Positions 33,702-45,241 of a stretch of 64,000 nucleotides of DNA are shown piece after piece. Source of the stretch: Peromyscus leucopus (lineage: Eukaryota > Chordata > Mammalia > Rodentia > Cricetidae); contig NC_051073.1 in NCBI RefSeq assembly GCF_004664715.2, forward strand, positions 59,375,879 through 59,439,878, read 5' to 3'. Numbering within the stretch: position 1 is the first letter of the stretch; every line of letters starts with the position of its first letter. Below the pieces are notes generated by a model. The model saw only the letters and a program-made list of their open reading frames with translations. It ran no database searches and was not told the DNA's origin. The translations under genes and the position numbers were made by a program.

Positions 33702-33850
33702 CCAGGTGGCAGTGGTGCACGCATTTAGTCCCAGCACTCGGGAGGCAGAGGCAGGCAGATCTCAGTGAGTTCCAGGCCAGCCTGGTCTACAGAGTGATCC
33801 AGGACAGGCACCAAAACTACACAGAGAAACTCTGTCTTGAAAAACCAAAA
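33702..33850 (+). mobile_element. B1 SINE with 8-bp TSD
   Basis: The TSD CAAACAAG lies at 33694-33701 and 33851-33858. The body is sense B1: GGTGGCAGTGGTGCACGC, GGAGGCAGAGGCAGGCAGATC, CCAGCCTGGTCTACAGAG and GAGAAACTCTGTCTTGAAAA. Confidence 0.95.
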
Positions 33851-33859
33851 CAAACAAGG

Positions 33860-34650
33860 AGTATCATAAAAACAAGGTAAAGGTAACTAGGCGGGCTTCT
33901 TACACGTCACCTAATTCTCTTTGCTCCTATTCTTGCCCCTCCCCCATGAGTATATTTTAAGCAGGATTCTGATAGTTGCCCATTTTCTTGCCCATAGAAA
34001 CACCATGTTCTGTGAGATTGTTCAAAGCTGCTGCCCATCTCACCGATTAGGCCATTTCTGGTGTTCAGCGGCTACCTCTGCCCCTGGTATCCCAGGATCT
34101 TGTTAATCCCTTGACATTGAAAGAGCCATCTGTCAATCATGCATAAAGAACAGAAATTCCTGGACTTTCAACAATGCTTATTTCCTCCTCAACAGCTTAT
34201 TTCTCATCAACTTGGTTAGTGACACATCTTTCCTCTAGAGAATGCTGGGTCATCGGAGCATTCCCTAATTCCAATCCCTCTAATCCTTCTTTGCTGAGTT
34301 CACAGTACCATGATGGGCCCTCTAATTCACTTCCTATGGGCCATTCTTCTATTCTAGGCCTCCAAGAGTTATGGCAACAGTGTCCTGGAATTGTCACTTA
34401 GGGCCCTTGCTGGGGTACATCCCTCATCCAGACATTCACTGTGCCTGTTTTGATCCAGCAGTCCCAGGATTCCCTTCTCGGGATGTTAACCAGGGCTTGC
34501 ATATCTCCTCTTTCCTGAGCAAGCCTCATACTTTCCCAGTCAGATTCTTCTGACATTGACCCCGCAAAGCACCTAGTAGCCAGATAGGAGTTGGGGGGAG
34601 CCCCTGAAGAGGGTAAGCAGATGAAGTTGCCAGATCCACAAATGAAAATT
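33860..34650. other. Unassigned sequence
   Basis: No repeat or exon could be assigned. Short open frames on both strands (33921-34106, 34174-34401, 34197-34397) have no recognisable motif. Confidence 0.4.
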
Positions 34651-34658
34651 CAGTATAT

Positions 34659-34850
34659 GGGGCTGGAGAGATGGCTCAGTGGTTAAGAGCACTGGCTGTT
34701 TTTCCAGAGGACCCAGGTTCAATCCCCAGCCCCCACATGGCAGCTCACAACTGTCTGTAACTCCAGTCCTAGGGGATCTGATACCCTCACACAGACGGAC
34801 ATGCAGACTAAACACCAAAGCACATAAAAGAAAAATAAATAAATAATTAA
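34659..34850 (+). mobile_element. B2 SINE
   Basis: It starts GGGGCTGGAGAGATGGCTCAG, includes GGTTCAATCCCCAGC and ends in AAAATAAATAAATAATT. CAGTATAT occurs on both sides as the TSD. Confidence 0.95.
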
Positions 34851-34859
34851 AAATACAGT

Positions 34860-35500
34860 ATATAATAGACTAGGACACTAAACTTTATTCACTGTTAATT
34901 TAGAATTAAAATTTAACAGGGTGGACTGCATCATATATGGCAAGAGTATTTGCAGAGCACTGGCTCACAGACTCCTCCTTAGAGCCCTCCAGCAAAGGAC
35001 AGGTCCTATTTCCAGCAAGAAGCTTTCCCTTCTACAGACCCAGAGAACTCCAGATTCCCATCAGTTTCTCAGCTCTGTCTTCCAGGGTGCCTGCTCCCAC
35101 CTCAGGGAACCAGTGTCCCTCTAATGCCTGAGAGCATTCAGACTCTCCCATTACTCTTCTGCGATTTTTTCCCCCTCTCTACACAGAGTCAGTGGTAATT
35201 ACTGACAGCTATCCAGTTCTGTGGTCCTTCTTTCCAGTCACTTTCCCCTCCAGCTCCTCACATATGCCTTGACTAGATCCTAGTTCCTAAACCTGTCAAC
35301 ACAGAGCAACTCCCTAGGAGCTGTCCCAGTGCTGATACCCAAGTCCTGCTCCACCAAGGTGACATAGTGAGCCTCAGGTGTGGTTGGGCTTAGGCAGTAC
35401 CCTGGGCCAGTGGTCCAGATGACTCTCCTTAAAGGGTACTGTACCAATTACAGCATCCCATCACAGCTCACTGCGGGTAAACGTCTCAGAGACCCACACC
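34860..35500. other. Unassigned sequence
   Basis: No exon or repeat was recognised. Overlapping frames at 34921-35124 and 34937-35131 are not supported as genes. Confidence 0.4.
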
Positions 35501-35504
35501 CTGG

Positions 35505-35860
35505 TGTCATAGTCTGTCACTGTTGCTATAACATAAAATACCTTAGAAGGAGTAACTTGTAAATGACAGCGATCCATTGCTAACTGTTCAAGAGACTGGC
35601 ACATTGCAGGTCTGGTGAAAGCTTGCTCTGTTTCCTGGCACAGAGCTTTCTTGTTATGTCCCCACATGGGAGAAGGCAGAAAGATAAAGGAACTATGGCC
35701 CTACCTTCAACCTCCTTTATAGAGGCCTAACCCTGTTCCCCAGGGCAGAGCCTCTATGCATTGATCATGTCCCCCAGATCCCCACCTCTAACAAAGTTAC
35801 TGTGGATGGCAGGTTTCAGCATTTGTGTTTGGGAGGATACATACATTCAAAGCAAGGCAC
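35505..35860 (-). mobile_element. MST/MLT1-type MaLR LTR
   Basis: Antisense motifs in order are CACTGTTGCTATAACATAAAA, CCACATGGGAGAAGGCAGA, TCATGTCCCCCAGATCCC and CACCTCTAACAAAGTTACTG, with TTCAGCATTTGTGTTTGGGA at the end. This corresponds to the reverse of MST-type LTRs. Confidence 0.7.
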
Positions 35861-36117
35861 ACGGCATCCAGGTCATATCAACACCCAGTTGTTCTGGTCT
35901 GCCATCTAGCTCAAAAGCCAATGACCAAATCCCACCCTTAGCATTTCTTTTGTAGGATGCCTTCGGGCATCGGCTTTCTTAAGTCAATCTCTCCTAGACG
36001 CACAGCTTCAGGGGATGTTATCCGTGTGATGTCTGTGGAGTTAGCTAAGGAAAGGGGAATAAGGGAGCCATAATGCAGGGATAAAGTCATCAAGAATGTA
36101 ATCCCAGCTGGAGACTA

Positions 36118-36177
<60 letters not shown>

Positions 36178-37009
36178 CTACAGTACAGCAATTCTACCAG
36201 AGTCAGCCCTACCTTGAGGCAGAAGGGGTGACCTTTTGTACCCCTACATTAGTTAATCATTGGCTGAAGTCTGCCCTTCAAGGTGTGATGGAAGCCTGGA
36301 GCACAGCTTCTTAACCAGGTCTAGGCCTGGGGGAAGAGAACGGGATAACATTTGAGTGAGTTCCCCACACCCCCGTAATCAAGATGATGTTATTTTAATG
36401 TAATATTTTGAATAAATCAAATCAATCCAAAGAAGTCTTCATGAACAAAATCAAATTTTAAAGCTGGACTAAAGGCCTAAGGGAGAAGCTTCCTGTTTGA
36501 CCAAGGCCAGTTCTCAGAGGGAGGGAGCTGTGGGTTATCTGTGAACATTCAGCCTCTGCTGCCCTAGCAAGTGAAGTGACCCTGGGTGAGAACCAGAGGC
36601 CATTTTTGTACTTTCCCCCAATTCCATCTAGGTTTGGCTTGAACCCATTCCCCCAGGATTCTTTGGAGACAGCTGGGGAGAACAACACCCCAGTCCATGT
36701 AATAATGTTAAAAATCTCTGGCTCTGGAGACTGCCTCCAGAACTCGTGATTCAAGCAAGCTCAACAGCTCTCTCTTAAGGAGAGCTGCATTGGAGCAAAC
36801 ACAAAACAATGCTCAGGGAAACAGAAGCAGGGCTTTGGGGTCGTCTTCCCCAGCTGGGTGACAGATACTAGTTTCCTAAAAGTCCACTCCCCCTTGACAA
36901 TAGTTTCTGATTCCTAAGTCAAACTCCTATATACAACAATCCCTTCCTTCCTTTAGGGCAATTCTTTCCCAGCCCCTAACCACTCAACATTCATCTGACA
37001 TCACCTCTG
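35861..37009. other. Unassigned sequence with one microsatellite
   Basis: Apart from the (TG)n at 36119, no feature was recognised. Confidence 0.4.
36119..36175 (+). repeat. (TG)n microsatellite
   Basis: About 28 uninterrupted TG units. Confidence 0.97.
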
Positions 37010-37145
37010 TGCAGGCAACTTTTATGCCAACTTAATATGGTTAGAGACATTTGAAAGAAGGGAACCTCAATTGAGAAAAATGCCTCCATGAGATCCAGCT
37101 GAAGGGCATTTTCTTAATTAGTGATTGAGGGGGGAGGGCCCGGCC
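37010..37145 (+). mobile_element. MT-family LTR 5' fragment
   Basis: GGGAACCTCAATTGAGAAAAATG, CCTCCATGAGATCCAGCTG and GGCATTTTCTTAATTAGTGATTG match the 5' half of a rodent MT-type MaLR LTR. It is cut off at the AT-rich tract. Confidence 0.7.
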
Positions 37146-37178
37146 AACTCCACATCCAATAGAGGACTGATCTGCAAT

Positions 37179-37196
37179 ATATATATTGAATATATA

Positions 37197-37227
<31 letters not shown>

Positions 37228-37229
37228 TG
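37179..37229 (+). repeat. (AT)n / TATATACA tract
   Basis: About 50 bp of alternating A and T with a few interruptions. Confidence 0.9.
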
Positions 37230-37990
37230 AATAAAGAAAATGTGGTACATCATGACATTTGAAGACAAATGGATGGAACTAGAAAAAAATCATCCTGAGT
37301 GAGGTAACCCAGACCCAGAAAGAGAAAAATGATATGTACTCACTCATAAATAGATATGAGCTGTAAAATAAAGTCTAACTATGCTACAATCCACAGGCCC
37401 TGAGAGACTAGGTAACAAGGAGGGTTCATGGAGGGGGGATGCCTGGATCTCCCCAGGAAGGGGAAATAGAAGAGATTTCTTGTGTGTACTGAGGGCAGGT
37501 GGAGATGGGAACATGAGCAACCAGGTTTGGAGATGGGGGGGGATAGTACTAAAAGAGACTACTGGAAGGGGGCATTTCAGGGTCAAGTAAAATCTGGCAC
37601 AAGGGAATTTCCCAGAAATCTACAAGGATAACCCCAGCTAAGACTCCTAGCAATAGCGGATATGTAGCCTGAACTGGCCCTCTCCTGTGACCAGGCAAGA
37701 CTTCAAGTGGAGGGAGTGGGAAACCAACCTTCGACCTACAGTCTGTCCTGCCTGTGGGATGTGCTGGGATAAGGTTTGCCTAGGGATTGAGGGAGTGGCC
37801 AACCAATAATTGGTCTAGCCTAAAACCCATGCCAGGAGAGTTAGCCTACCCCTGACACTGTCTCGAGCACCAGGATCCACAGGCTGGATGACCCAGAGAC
37901 CTAGGATAGCACCAAATAGGACTGGAGGGGGAAAATGTCAATGTAATGATGTCTGATGATACTCTGCTGTACTCATAGATTGATGCTTAC
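37230..37990 (+). mobile_element. Lx-type L1 3' end
   Basis: GAAAATGTGGTACATCATGA, GGATGGAACTAGAAAAAAATC, CCTGAGTGAGGTAACCCAG and GTACTCACTCATAAATAG encode the ORF2 C-terminus. The 3' UTR (CTACAATCCACAGGCCCTG, AACCAACCTTCGACCTACAG) parallels the L1 at 51.1-53.2 kb. An internal deletion follows GTGGTACAT. Confidence 0.85.
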
Positions 37991-38051
37991 CATCACCATC
38001 ATCACCACCATCACCCTACCACCCCACCCCACTCCACCCCACCCCACCCCA
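37986..38051 (+). repeat. CAC and CCCCA low-complexity tract
   Basis: CATCACCAC-type triplets change into CCACCCCACCCC units. Confidence 0.85.
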
Positions 38052-38800
38052 GGCTTCTTACTTCTCTGGAAGGGCCATTTTGATAAGAAGCAGCCACTGC
38101 ACACATGTTTTCTATAAGGTGTGAGGACAGTCAGAATAGCTAGAGAATGTATGATTCATTCAGTCTACGGGAAGGCCCAGGCAAGCGTTCCAATGTGCAG
38201 TCAGAGTTGAGAATCTAAGTGAAGAGTAAACTGAAGGAGAGAATGTCCCACCTAGCTGCATCCAAATAGGGCATTCCCCAGGGCAGTCCCTAGATGGAAC
38301 ACTTGCCAACCATCACGTTTCATATCAGCTCTCACTAGTAACCATGCTGCCAACGTGTATGCTGACAGAATGGGAGAATTTCTACTCCACAGATCAAGAC
38401 TTATGATATGTAATTCTCTCCCCTTTCTTGCTCCTCTACCAGGACAACACGACATACTCCTCATACACTCAAACGGAAGTGACTCTCAGGCTGTTTCCAT
38501 CAAGTACTTGTATAATCCAACACAACTAACAGAGTCTCTCCAACCCTGGCTCCTTCGTTTGTAACATTGGGTGAGTAGGTACATCAGTAGTTTTCACACT
38601 ATGTTCTGAATTCTTGTAGACAGATTGTTCTGAAAAAATCACTGGACCGAATGATTCAATGGTCTTTTCTGGACCCAGCATACTATAGTTCTAAATTCTA
38701 GGGGGACAGATCAATTCCACCAGAGTTTGCGGTAAGCCATATGTTTCTCTGTCTACTGAAGACTATTTACTTACTGCCCTTAACAGGATGTTTATGTCTC
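38052..38800. other. Unassigned sequence
   Basis: No exon or repeat was recognised. Confidence 0.4.
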
Positions 38801-38804
38801 CACA

Positions 38805-39130
38805 ACATTTTTTTAGATTAGAACTTACTCCCCAGTGTGGTAGTCCTTGGAGATGAGGTCTTGAAGATGAGTTTGTGGGGGAGTTGATTAGATCATGAGA
38901 TGACAGCCTCACAAATGAGATTAGTGCCTCTTTAAGAGACGCCACAGAGAGCTCCTTTTTGTGTTCTGCCATGTGAAGTCATCAAAAAGATGGGAACCCA
39001 CATACCAACACTAGAGCCTTTACCAGATGCCAGATCCTTGACCTTGGATTGCCTAGCCCTCAAAATTTTGAGAAGTAAGTTTTTGGTGTTTATAAACTAC
39101 CTGCTCTATAATAGATTTAAGAAATCTTTT
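38805..39130 (+). mobile_element. MST/MLT-type MaLR LTR, 5' part
   Basis: CCCCAGTGTGGTAGTCCTTGG, GATTAGATCATGAGATGACAG, GAGATTAGTGCCTCTTTAAG, GAGAGCTCCTTTTTGTGTTC, CTGCCATGTGAAGTCA and AGATGCCAGATCCTTGACCTTGG follow the MST LTR order closely. The LTR is interrupted by a SINE and resumes at about 39285. Confidence 0.85.
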
Positions 39131-39284
39131 CAACATGTATTTATTTACTGACAGGGGTCACATGCCAAGGACAACTTAAGGGAATTTGCTCTATTGTACC
39201 ATGTGGGTCTCAGCGTTGACCTCATACCACCAGGCTTGACGACAAGAGCCTTTACCTGCCAGGCCCTATCACCAGCCCTACAAT
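39131..39284 (-). mobile_element. B4-like SINE nested in the MaLR LTR
   Basis: Antisense B4 motifs are CATGTGGGTCTCAGCGTTGA, ACCACCAGGCTTGACGACAAG, AGCCTTTACCTGCC and ATCACCAGCCCT. Flanks ATAATAGATTT and ACAATAGGTTT look like a diverged TSD. Confidence 0.7.
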
Positions 39285-39325
39285 AGGTTTTTATAATAAC
39301 GTGAGCAGACTAAGACGTGAGCCCT
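39285..39325 (+). mobile_element. MST/MLT-type MaLR LTR, 3' end
   Basis: TTTTTATAATAACGTGAGCAG followed by ACTAAGACG is the usual LTR end, completing the copy begun at 38805. Confidence 0.65.
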
Positions 39326-39399
39326 GGTCAAAAGCAGATATTACAAAGTGATTCTTCAGAAGCCAAAATCAACATGTGTGCACCTGTTTCCTTTTACCT

Positions 39400-39955
39400 G
39401 ATGACTATTTTTTTTTTTGTTCCTTCGACATCTTTTAAAGATTTTTGTAAATCGGGATGTATGATAAGTCTGTGATATACATAAATAAGAGATGTATGGT
39501 TCAATGGACGGCCATGATGTAAAAACCAGTTCCTTCTTCCTATTCTGAAGGTAAATGCCATCTTGACTTCTTACGTTATAGATTAATTCTGCCTCCTTTT
39601 ATATAAGTGTTTATATACAATGTTTATATAAAAATAATCTAGTTCACATTCTGGGTGTATCTCTTTTGCTTAATTATATATTCATGAGATTTATCTATGT
39701 TTAAGATGTATTTATATAGTTCATTTTCATTACTGAATAGCGATCCATTATATTAGAATATGCTAAAAAATTTAGCCACACTATTATTGACAGACATTGG
39801 TGTTGTTTCTACTATTTGGCTATGTGAATGATGGTATAATATTTTGTACATCTTTCTTGGTACACATGTAGCTATTTTTGCTTTTGAAGCTAAAGGTTAA
39901 AAAAAATGGGTTATTGGGTACATGCTGCAATTTTAAGATCAGTCCATAAATTCTT
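39400..39955 (-). mobile_element. Ancient L1 ORF2 3' fragment
   Basis: CTGGGTGTATCTCTTTTGC, GTTCATTTTCATTACTGAATAG, GATCCATTATATTAG and TGATGGTATAATATTTTGTACA are antisense remnants of the L1 ORF2 C-terminal region. Confidence 0.65.
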
Positions 39956-40395
39956 CAGTCCTCCTCCCTTCAGAAGAAAGAGGATATATCCATAACCCCC
40001 ACATGTGAGCTACAATGACTCATGTCTAATGAACAGAATAGGAGAAGTCAGGGTGTGTTGTGTCCAAGAGTAAATCAAATAGGCTTTGTAGCTATGAGAA
40101 ACCAGCCGTCATTTCAGGAGAACATTGAGCTGGTCTATAGAGAGATCTCTATATGAAGAGAAGCCAAGGCCTTGCTTGTGTGGATAGTCATGTGACTGAG
40201 TCATTGTGAAAGCAAAGTCTGCAACTAGTCAAGTCTGCAGAAGAGCTGATATCTACTAATAACTCATGAGAGACCTTCAGGCCCAAATCAGACAGCTGAG
40301 TCTCTTCCACAGTCCTGACGCAGAAAAAGCAAGAACACATATGTGTGTATTGTTCCCAGTCACTAAGTTGTGGGACAGACCATTACCTAGATACT
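39956..40395 (+). mobile_element. MaLR-like LTR fragment inserted in the old L1
   Basis: CAGTCCTCCTCCCTTCAGA, ACTCATGAGAGACCTTCAGG and CCAGTCACTAAGTTGTGGG recall the 3' half of mammalian MLT-type LTRs. L1 antisense sequence continues on both sides. Confidence 0.5.
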
Positions 40396-40479
40396 TATTA
40401 TGCACATGTTCAACCTGAGTGGACATACCAATCTTTTTTCCCCCTCAAACCAGTGTGTTTGAGATTTGTATTTGTTCCG

Positions 40480-40940
40480 ACTACTTAGGCAACATTCAGA
40501 ATCAACAGAATTTTCAATTTTAGCTCTACTGAGTGGGTGAGTAGATTGCACTGTGGTCTAGTTTGCATTTCCCTGATGACTAGGGAAGCTGAGTGCTTTT
40601 TGTGTGGTAACTGGACTTTTGAACTTTTAGATAGCGTTTTTGAGATTTTTGAACATTTAGATATCATTTGCTCGTCTTTTCTATTCAGTTTTCTATCTTC
40701 CTATAAGGGTTTGTAAGACATCCATACACATAAAAATAAAAATAAACCATTTTTTTAAAGACCTTCTGGTTTGTGACTTGTCTTTTTGTTCTCTAATCAA
40801 TACTGGTTGATGAACTGACAGTTTTTATTTATTTTAATGACATTTAACATTTTTCTATATAACATTGTATGTGTGGAAACATCTTGTTTATATATGTTGA
40901 CCTTATATCCAAAGAACTCATGTCAGAATATACTTTCATT
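40480..40940 (-). mobile_element. Ancient L1 fragment, continuation
   Basis: GTGGTCTAGTTTGCATTTCC, CTGATGACTAGGGAAGCTGAG and TTGAACATTTAGATATCATTTGC are antisense L1 ORF2 3'-end motifs. Confidence 0.7.
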
Positions 40941-40944
40941 AATT

Positions 40945-41075
40945 TTTTTGTTGCGGGGGGCATAGTCTCACTGGCTAGACTCAATATGTAGACCAGATTG
41001 GTCTTTGAACTCACAGAGATCCACTTGCCTCTGCTGGGATTTAAGGGTATACACCATGCCTGGTCAGATTTTAGA
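40945..41075 (-). mobile_element. Degenerate B1-like SINE
   Basis: GTAGACCAGATTGGTCTTTG, AACTCACAGAGATCCACTTGC and CTGGGATTTAAGGGTATACACC are diverged antisense B1. Confidence 0.75.
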
Positions 41076-41344
41076 GAAAAAAATATGGAAAAGTATGGAG
41101 ATTAATTCTAGCTTTATCTTAAAGATGTAGAGAGCTAGAAAGAGTTGTTCCCACTCTTATGAAAAAGAAAAAGTGTTGGACAAAATGCAAGCTAATGAAA
41201 CTGTTTGAGCTTTTAAGAGAACTGAGGTCACAGTAAAAAAAAAATTAACAAAATCTGGGAAGGCACTGGTTCATATCTGGGAAATAATGTGGGCTCCTTC
41301 AGATGCCATCTAAACCAGCAACAATCATTGCCTGGAAATGTACT

Positions 41345-41533
41345 TATTTTTAATGATTTACTTATTTATTTGTGGGGGGGGCTTATTTTGCCAAAAGTGG
41401 GCATCCAATCCCCTGGAACTGGAGTTATAGATAATTGTGAGCCTCCATATGAGTGCTGAAAATTGAACCCTGGGTCCTCTGTAAGAGCAGCCAGTGAATG
41501 CCCTTAACCACTGGACCACCTCTCCAGCTCCTC
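41345..41533 (-). mobile_element. B2 SINE
   Basis: Antisense B2: TTACTTATTTATTTGTG tail, CCCCTGGAACTGGAGTTATAG, GAAAATTGAACCCTGGGTC, CCCTTAACCACTGGACCACC and TCTCCAGCTCC. Confidence 0.9.
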
Positions 41534-43585
41534 ACCTATTATTTTATAATTAACTGCTAAAGGTTGAGTGTGGCTGGTGATATAGTAAACTCACTGGTGT
41601 TTACCCCTTGCAGAGTTTTGCTCTAAGAATCCTAATAGGAGCTCACAAGGAAAATAGTAGGAAATTGTGAGAAAGTTTTTCCTCATTAAGTACATTAAAT
41701 TTCCTTGATTGGGTGAGGAGAATAGTAGCCACCATCCTCTGCCAAGAATCCATCTGTCCTATCTGCCCTGTCTTGTCCTATCCCTCTAGGCCAGAGTCCC
41801 GTATGCAGCAAAGACAGGTGGGAACATTATATCCTCTGACAGTTTAGACACTCACTGCTCCTGAGAGGAGGAAAAGGGAAAACGTGTTTGTCCCTGGGAG
41901 AAAGGCAAGAACAGAATCTAGAATCAGCAGTGAATGTGGAGGAGGGGTGGGAACACCAGTGGAGACTTCTAAGAATTAGTGTCTGATTAAAATGGAAACC
42001 TAATTAGAACATCAGAGACCCTCTCTCCCCTTCCCATCATGACTACTCTAAGGGGGTCCAGCTGCAGCAGAATGGATGACTAGAAGTGGTGGGTGTATTC
42101 CTCTCTGCGTTAGCTTCATTTTCTGTTTCTGGTGCAAAATCCTTCACAACAGCAACTTCAGGAAAGGTATTAGAGCTTACAGTTTGAAGGGTACGGTCCA
42201 TCGTGGTGAGGAGGGCGTGACGGCAGGAGCTTGTACAGCTGCTCGCATTAATCAGCAGTCAGGAAGCAGAGGGACATGGATGCTGGTGCTCAGCTTGCTT
42301 TATCTTTGCTGCTTAGTCCAGGACCCCCGCCCAAGGAACTGTGCTATACAAAGTTAAGGTGGTTTCCTCTCCCCCCCACCTCCATTAAACTAATCAAGAT
42401 AATCCCTTACAGCCAAACCCAAAAGCAAACCTAATCTAAATAACCCCTCACCCGTGTATCTGGGGACATGCCTGCTAGGTGAGTCTAGATCCAATCAAGT
42501 TGGCAATCAAGATTAAGCATTATAGTCTCTGTGAGGAAGGACCAAAACAAAGAAGACCCATCCTGCTGCAGGCTCTGAAGCAGAGCACCTGCGTATGGCG
42601 AAGATGAGGCAGAGATGCTGTAGAGCACAGAGCTGCACCATGGCCCCACAAAGACGGGGATTTAGTGCATGTAGTCACCGTTCCACTTTGTAAGTCAGGA
42701 ACTAAGTCTGAATCAGAAGGGACTTGCTTATAGACACCCGAAGGAACCGCTTTAGGAGAGAGGCTCACCCCCTCATAGGCCACTTGCCAAGTATGGGAAG
42801 ATGCTAGGGATAGAGAATGAGCTATGTGGTGCCCACCTTACCCCAGACCCCTGCTGTAGTGTCATTTTGAGAGCCTGCCTACTCAAAGTCCTCTGAACCG
42901 GTGGGGAAAGCTGCCCCAGAGGCTTAGTCAGCCTGTCTACTACCTACCTGAACCTGCCGACCCCTTACCTCTGAGGAGCGGCCAGGAAGCCCGCTCACCC
43001 TGAGGATCTCAGCCTCTCAGAAGCAGCTAGGTGGACCTGCTCACCAAACTCAGCCAAGGGAAAAAGCTGGGAAGCCTGTATCTAGTCAGTCATCACCCAT
43101 AATGCCTTGCAAAGACATCCAAGTGGCCTTTGGACAGAAAAGCTCCGCCCTTTGTGGCCCCTAACACTACATGGCCAATGAGAATGTGTTCTTGCTGTTA
43201 TGGGTGTTGCATTGCACCAGTCTGGGCCCCCTGCAGTGACCGGTCAGTGGGTGTCCTGTTCCTGGTACTGTGTACTGCTCTGTTGGAGTGATCTTCTCCC
43301 AGGGTGGCCTGTGGAGACTGAAGGCCTCCTTTGCCCTATTACTACATGCACTGTGCCCAAAGCCATCAACTGCAGTAAAGAAGCTATGTAGAAATGAGAC
43401 TACTGTGTCCAGTTAAAGCCAAAGTCAGGCTAACCACCGGAAATGATACCCTAAGATGCATCTTCAGGAGAATGCCTTTTACTATAAAGGCCACCCTCTA
43501 AAACCCACATAGATAACAGATCAGCTGTCCAAATGCAAATTCATTGACTCTAGCACCATCAAAAAGCAAGGTGCCTCAAAAGGAA
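41534..43585. other. Unassigned sequence
   Basis: No exon or repeat was recognised with confidence. Part of 42950-43400 is GC-richer, with frames at 43200-43391 and 42520-42783 that show no known motif; a decayed LTR is possible. Confidence 0.4.
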
Positions 43586-43589
43586 CACA

Positions 43590-43948
43590 GTAACTCCAGG
43601 AAATAACAAAAGGAAAAGGACATTGCTAAGATGCCTGGAAATCATTCCTCCTAAGACATCTAAGGAAACATTTCAGGATTCAAAGGAATAGACCATTCAA
43701 CAACATCAGGAAAACAATTCATGATCTGAATTAAAAATTAATCACAGAGATGAGATCATTAAAAAAAGAAAAAGAAAAAAAAAAAAAAAAAAAAAAAAAA
43801 CAAAACTCTTTGCGGCGTTGGTGGCGCACGCCTTTAATCCAGCACTCGGGAGGCAGAGCAGGTGGATCTCTGTGAGTTCGAGGCAGCTGGGCTACAAGTG
43901 AGCTCAGGAAAGGCGCAAAGCTACACAGAGAAACCTGTCTCGAAAAAC

Positions 43949-43984
<36 letters not shown>

Positions 43985-44115
43985 CAGATTGAAATCTCAG
44001 AGCTGAAGAATTCAGTAGATCATATTTAAAAAGGAAAGTACAGCTGACAACCTCAACCAAAGCCTGGATCCAGCAGAAGGGGTTCTGAGCCCTAAGGTTA
44101 GTTCTTCGAAATAAC
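43590..44115 (+). mobile_element. L1 ORF1-region remnant (interrupted by B1)
   Basis: CAACATCAGGAAAACAATTC, ATGATCTGAATTAAAAATTAA, then after the B1 AATCTCAGAGCTGAAGAATTC, AGTAGATCATATTTAAAA, GGATCCAGCAGAAGG and TTCGAAATAACCCGAGTCA follow the coding order of rodent L1 ORF1. It has stops and indels. Confidence 0.55.
43803..43980 (+). mobile_element. B1 SINE with A-rich tracts on both sides
   Basis: GTTGGTGGCGCACGCCTTTAA and GGCGCAAAGCTACACAGAG identify B1. Relative to other cricetid B1 copies here, single bases are missing at several doublets or triplets (AATCCAGC, GAGCAGG, GAGGCAGC, GAGCTCAGG, AAACCTG). Confidence 0.93.
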
Positions 44116-44331
44116 CCGAGTCATAGTAACACCCCAATGTGTCAAGTAAGAATGGGATGCAGCTAGAATTATGGGACTCAGATTCTTTCTAGGGAGCGCT
44201 ACAAAGTGCGGGACTCGATTTTAAAAAAATGTGCAGAGGAACCCAAAGCCAAACAGACATTCAGAGAACAGCTTGGGCAAGTAACCTTTACCGCAACCCA
44301 GGTATTCCCAGAAAGATCTGAGGCTCATCAT
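44116..44331. other. Sequence left of duplication copy B
   Basis: No feature was recognised. It may also be duplicated, because copy A is cut by the window edge. Confidence 0.4.
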
Positions 44332-45223
44332 TCACTGGGTTAGCCACAGCAACAGCAATCTTAGACTCCAACGTGAGTGTGAATTAACAGAAATCCCTCT
44401 GCTACTGTCTGAATGAGAGACTCCGGTCCATTACTAGGAAGTATTTTAAATCCGTGGAAGAGAAAGCCAGAAGTAAACGAAGGATATAGAATGACTTCCT
44501 GAGAAGTTAGTTATCTCTTAGGGTTCTCATCTCAGACAACTTAGTGAAGTCAATGTCATGGGAACAATCTCAGAGACTAGAAATAAAACAAAGTTACACT
44601 TCTAACAGAGAAATCGACCCTGTCTGATTAAAAGGCATTGGAAAAAAAATGTCTGAATTTTAATGCCAACACACTTGGAAAACAATGTATAAAGATGAAT
44701 AGATTACGACATTGCCCACTGTTTGAAGTACTGGGAATTCTAGGAGGTGGGGTCTGGCTGGAAAAGCAGCTCATGGGGGCGTATGCTGAGGGACTGTATC
44801 TTTTCCCAGGTTCCTCTCCCTTGCTGGCCCGCGGCATAACCTGAAGAAACTCCCTGACAGGGTCCCACTCCCCAGTCCTCCGCGACACCAGAGAACATGG
44901 ATTGGCCCCCAGAAACCGGGACCCTAAAGAAATGTCCCCACCTTTCCATTGTTTCCTCACGTAGTTCACACAGAGATGTAACTAACACAGGGACCTGTTA
45001 CCAGAGAACAGTTGTTAGAGCAGAAACAATCGCCAAGGGAACTCTGGCTATGGTGCGGCAGCAGCCTGCTCTTGCCCATCCTAAAAGTTCACCTGCAGAC
45101 TCTAACAGCTTCATTCTTCTGCGTTAGGAGGATGCAGCACACCTACCCGCAACCCCATTCAGACGTAAGGAATTTCAGAAACAGGATCTCTATCCCAGAA
45201 GCCCTCAAAGCTGAGGAATAAAA

Positions 45224-45241
45224 GGGGGGGGGGGGGGGGGG
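45224..45241 (+). repeat. G18 homopolymer in copy B
   Basis: Same position as the G18 of copy A. Confidence 0.9.
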
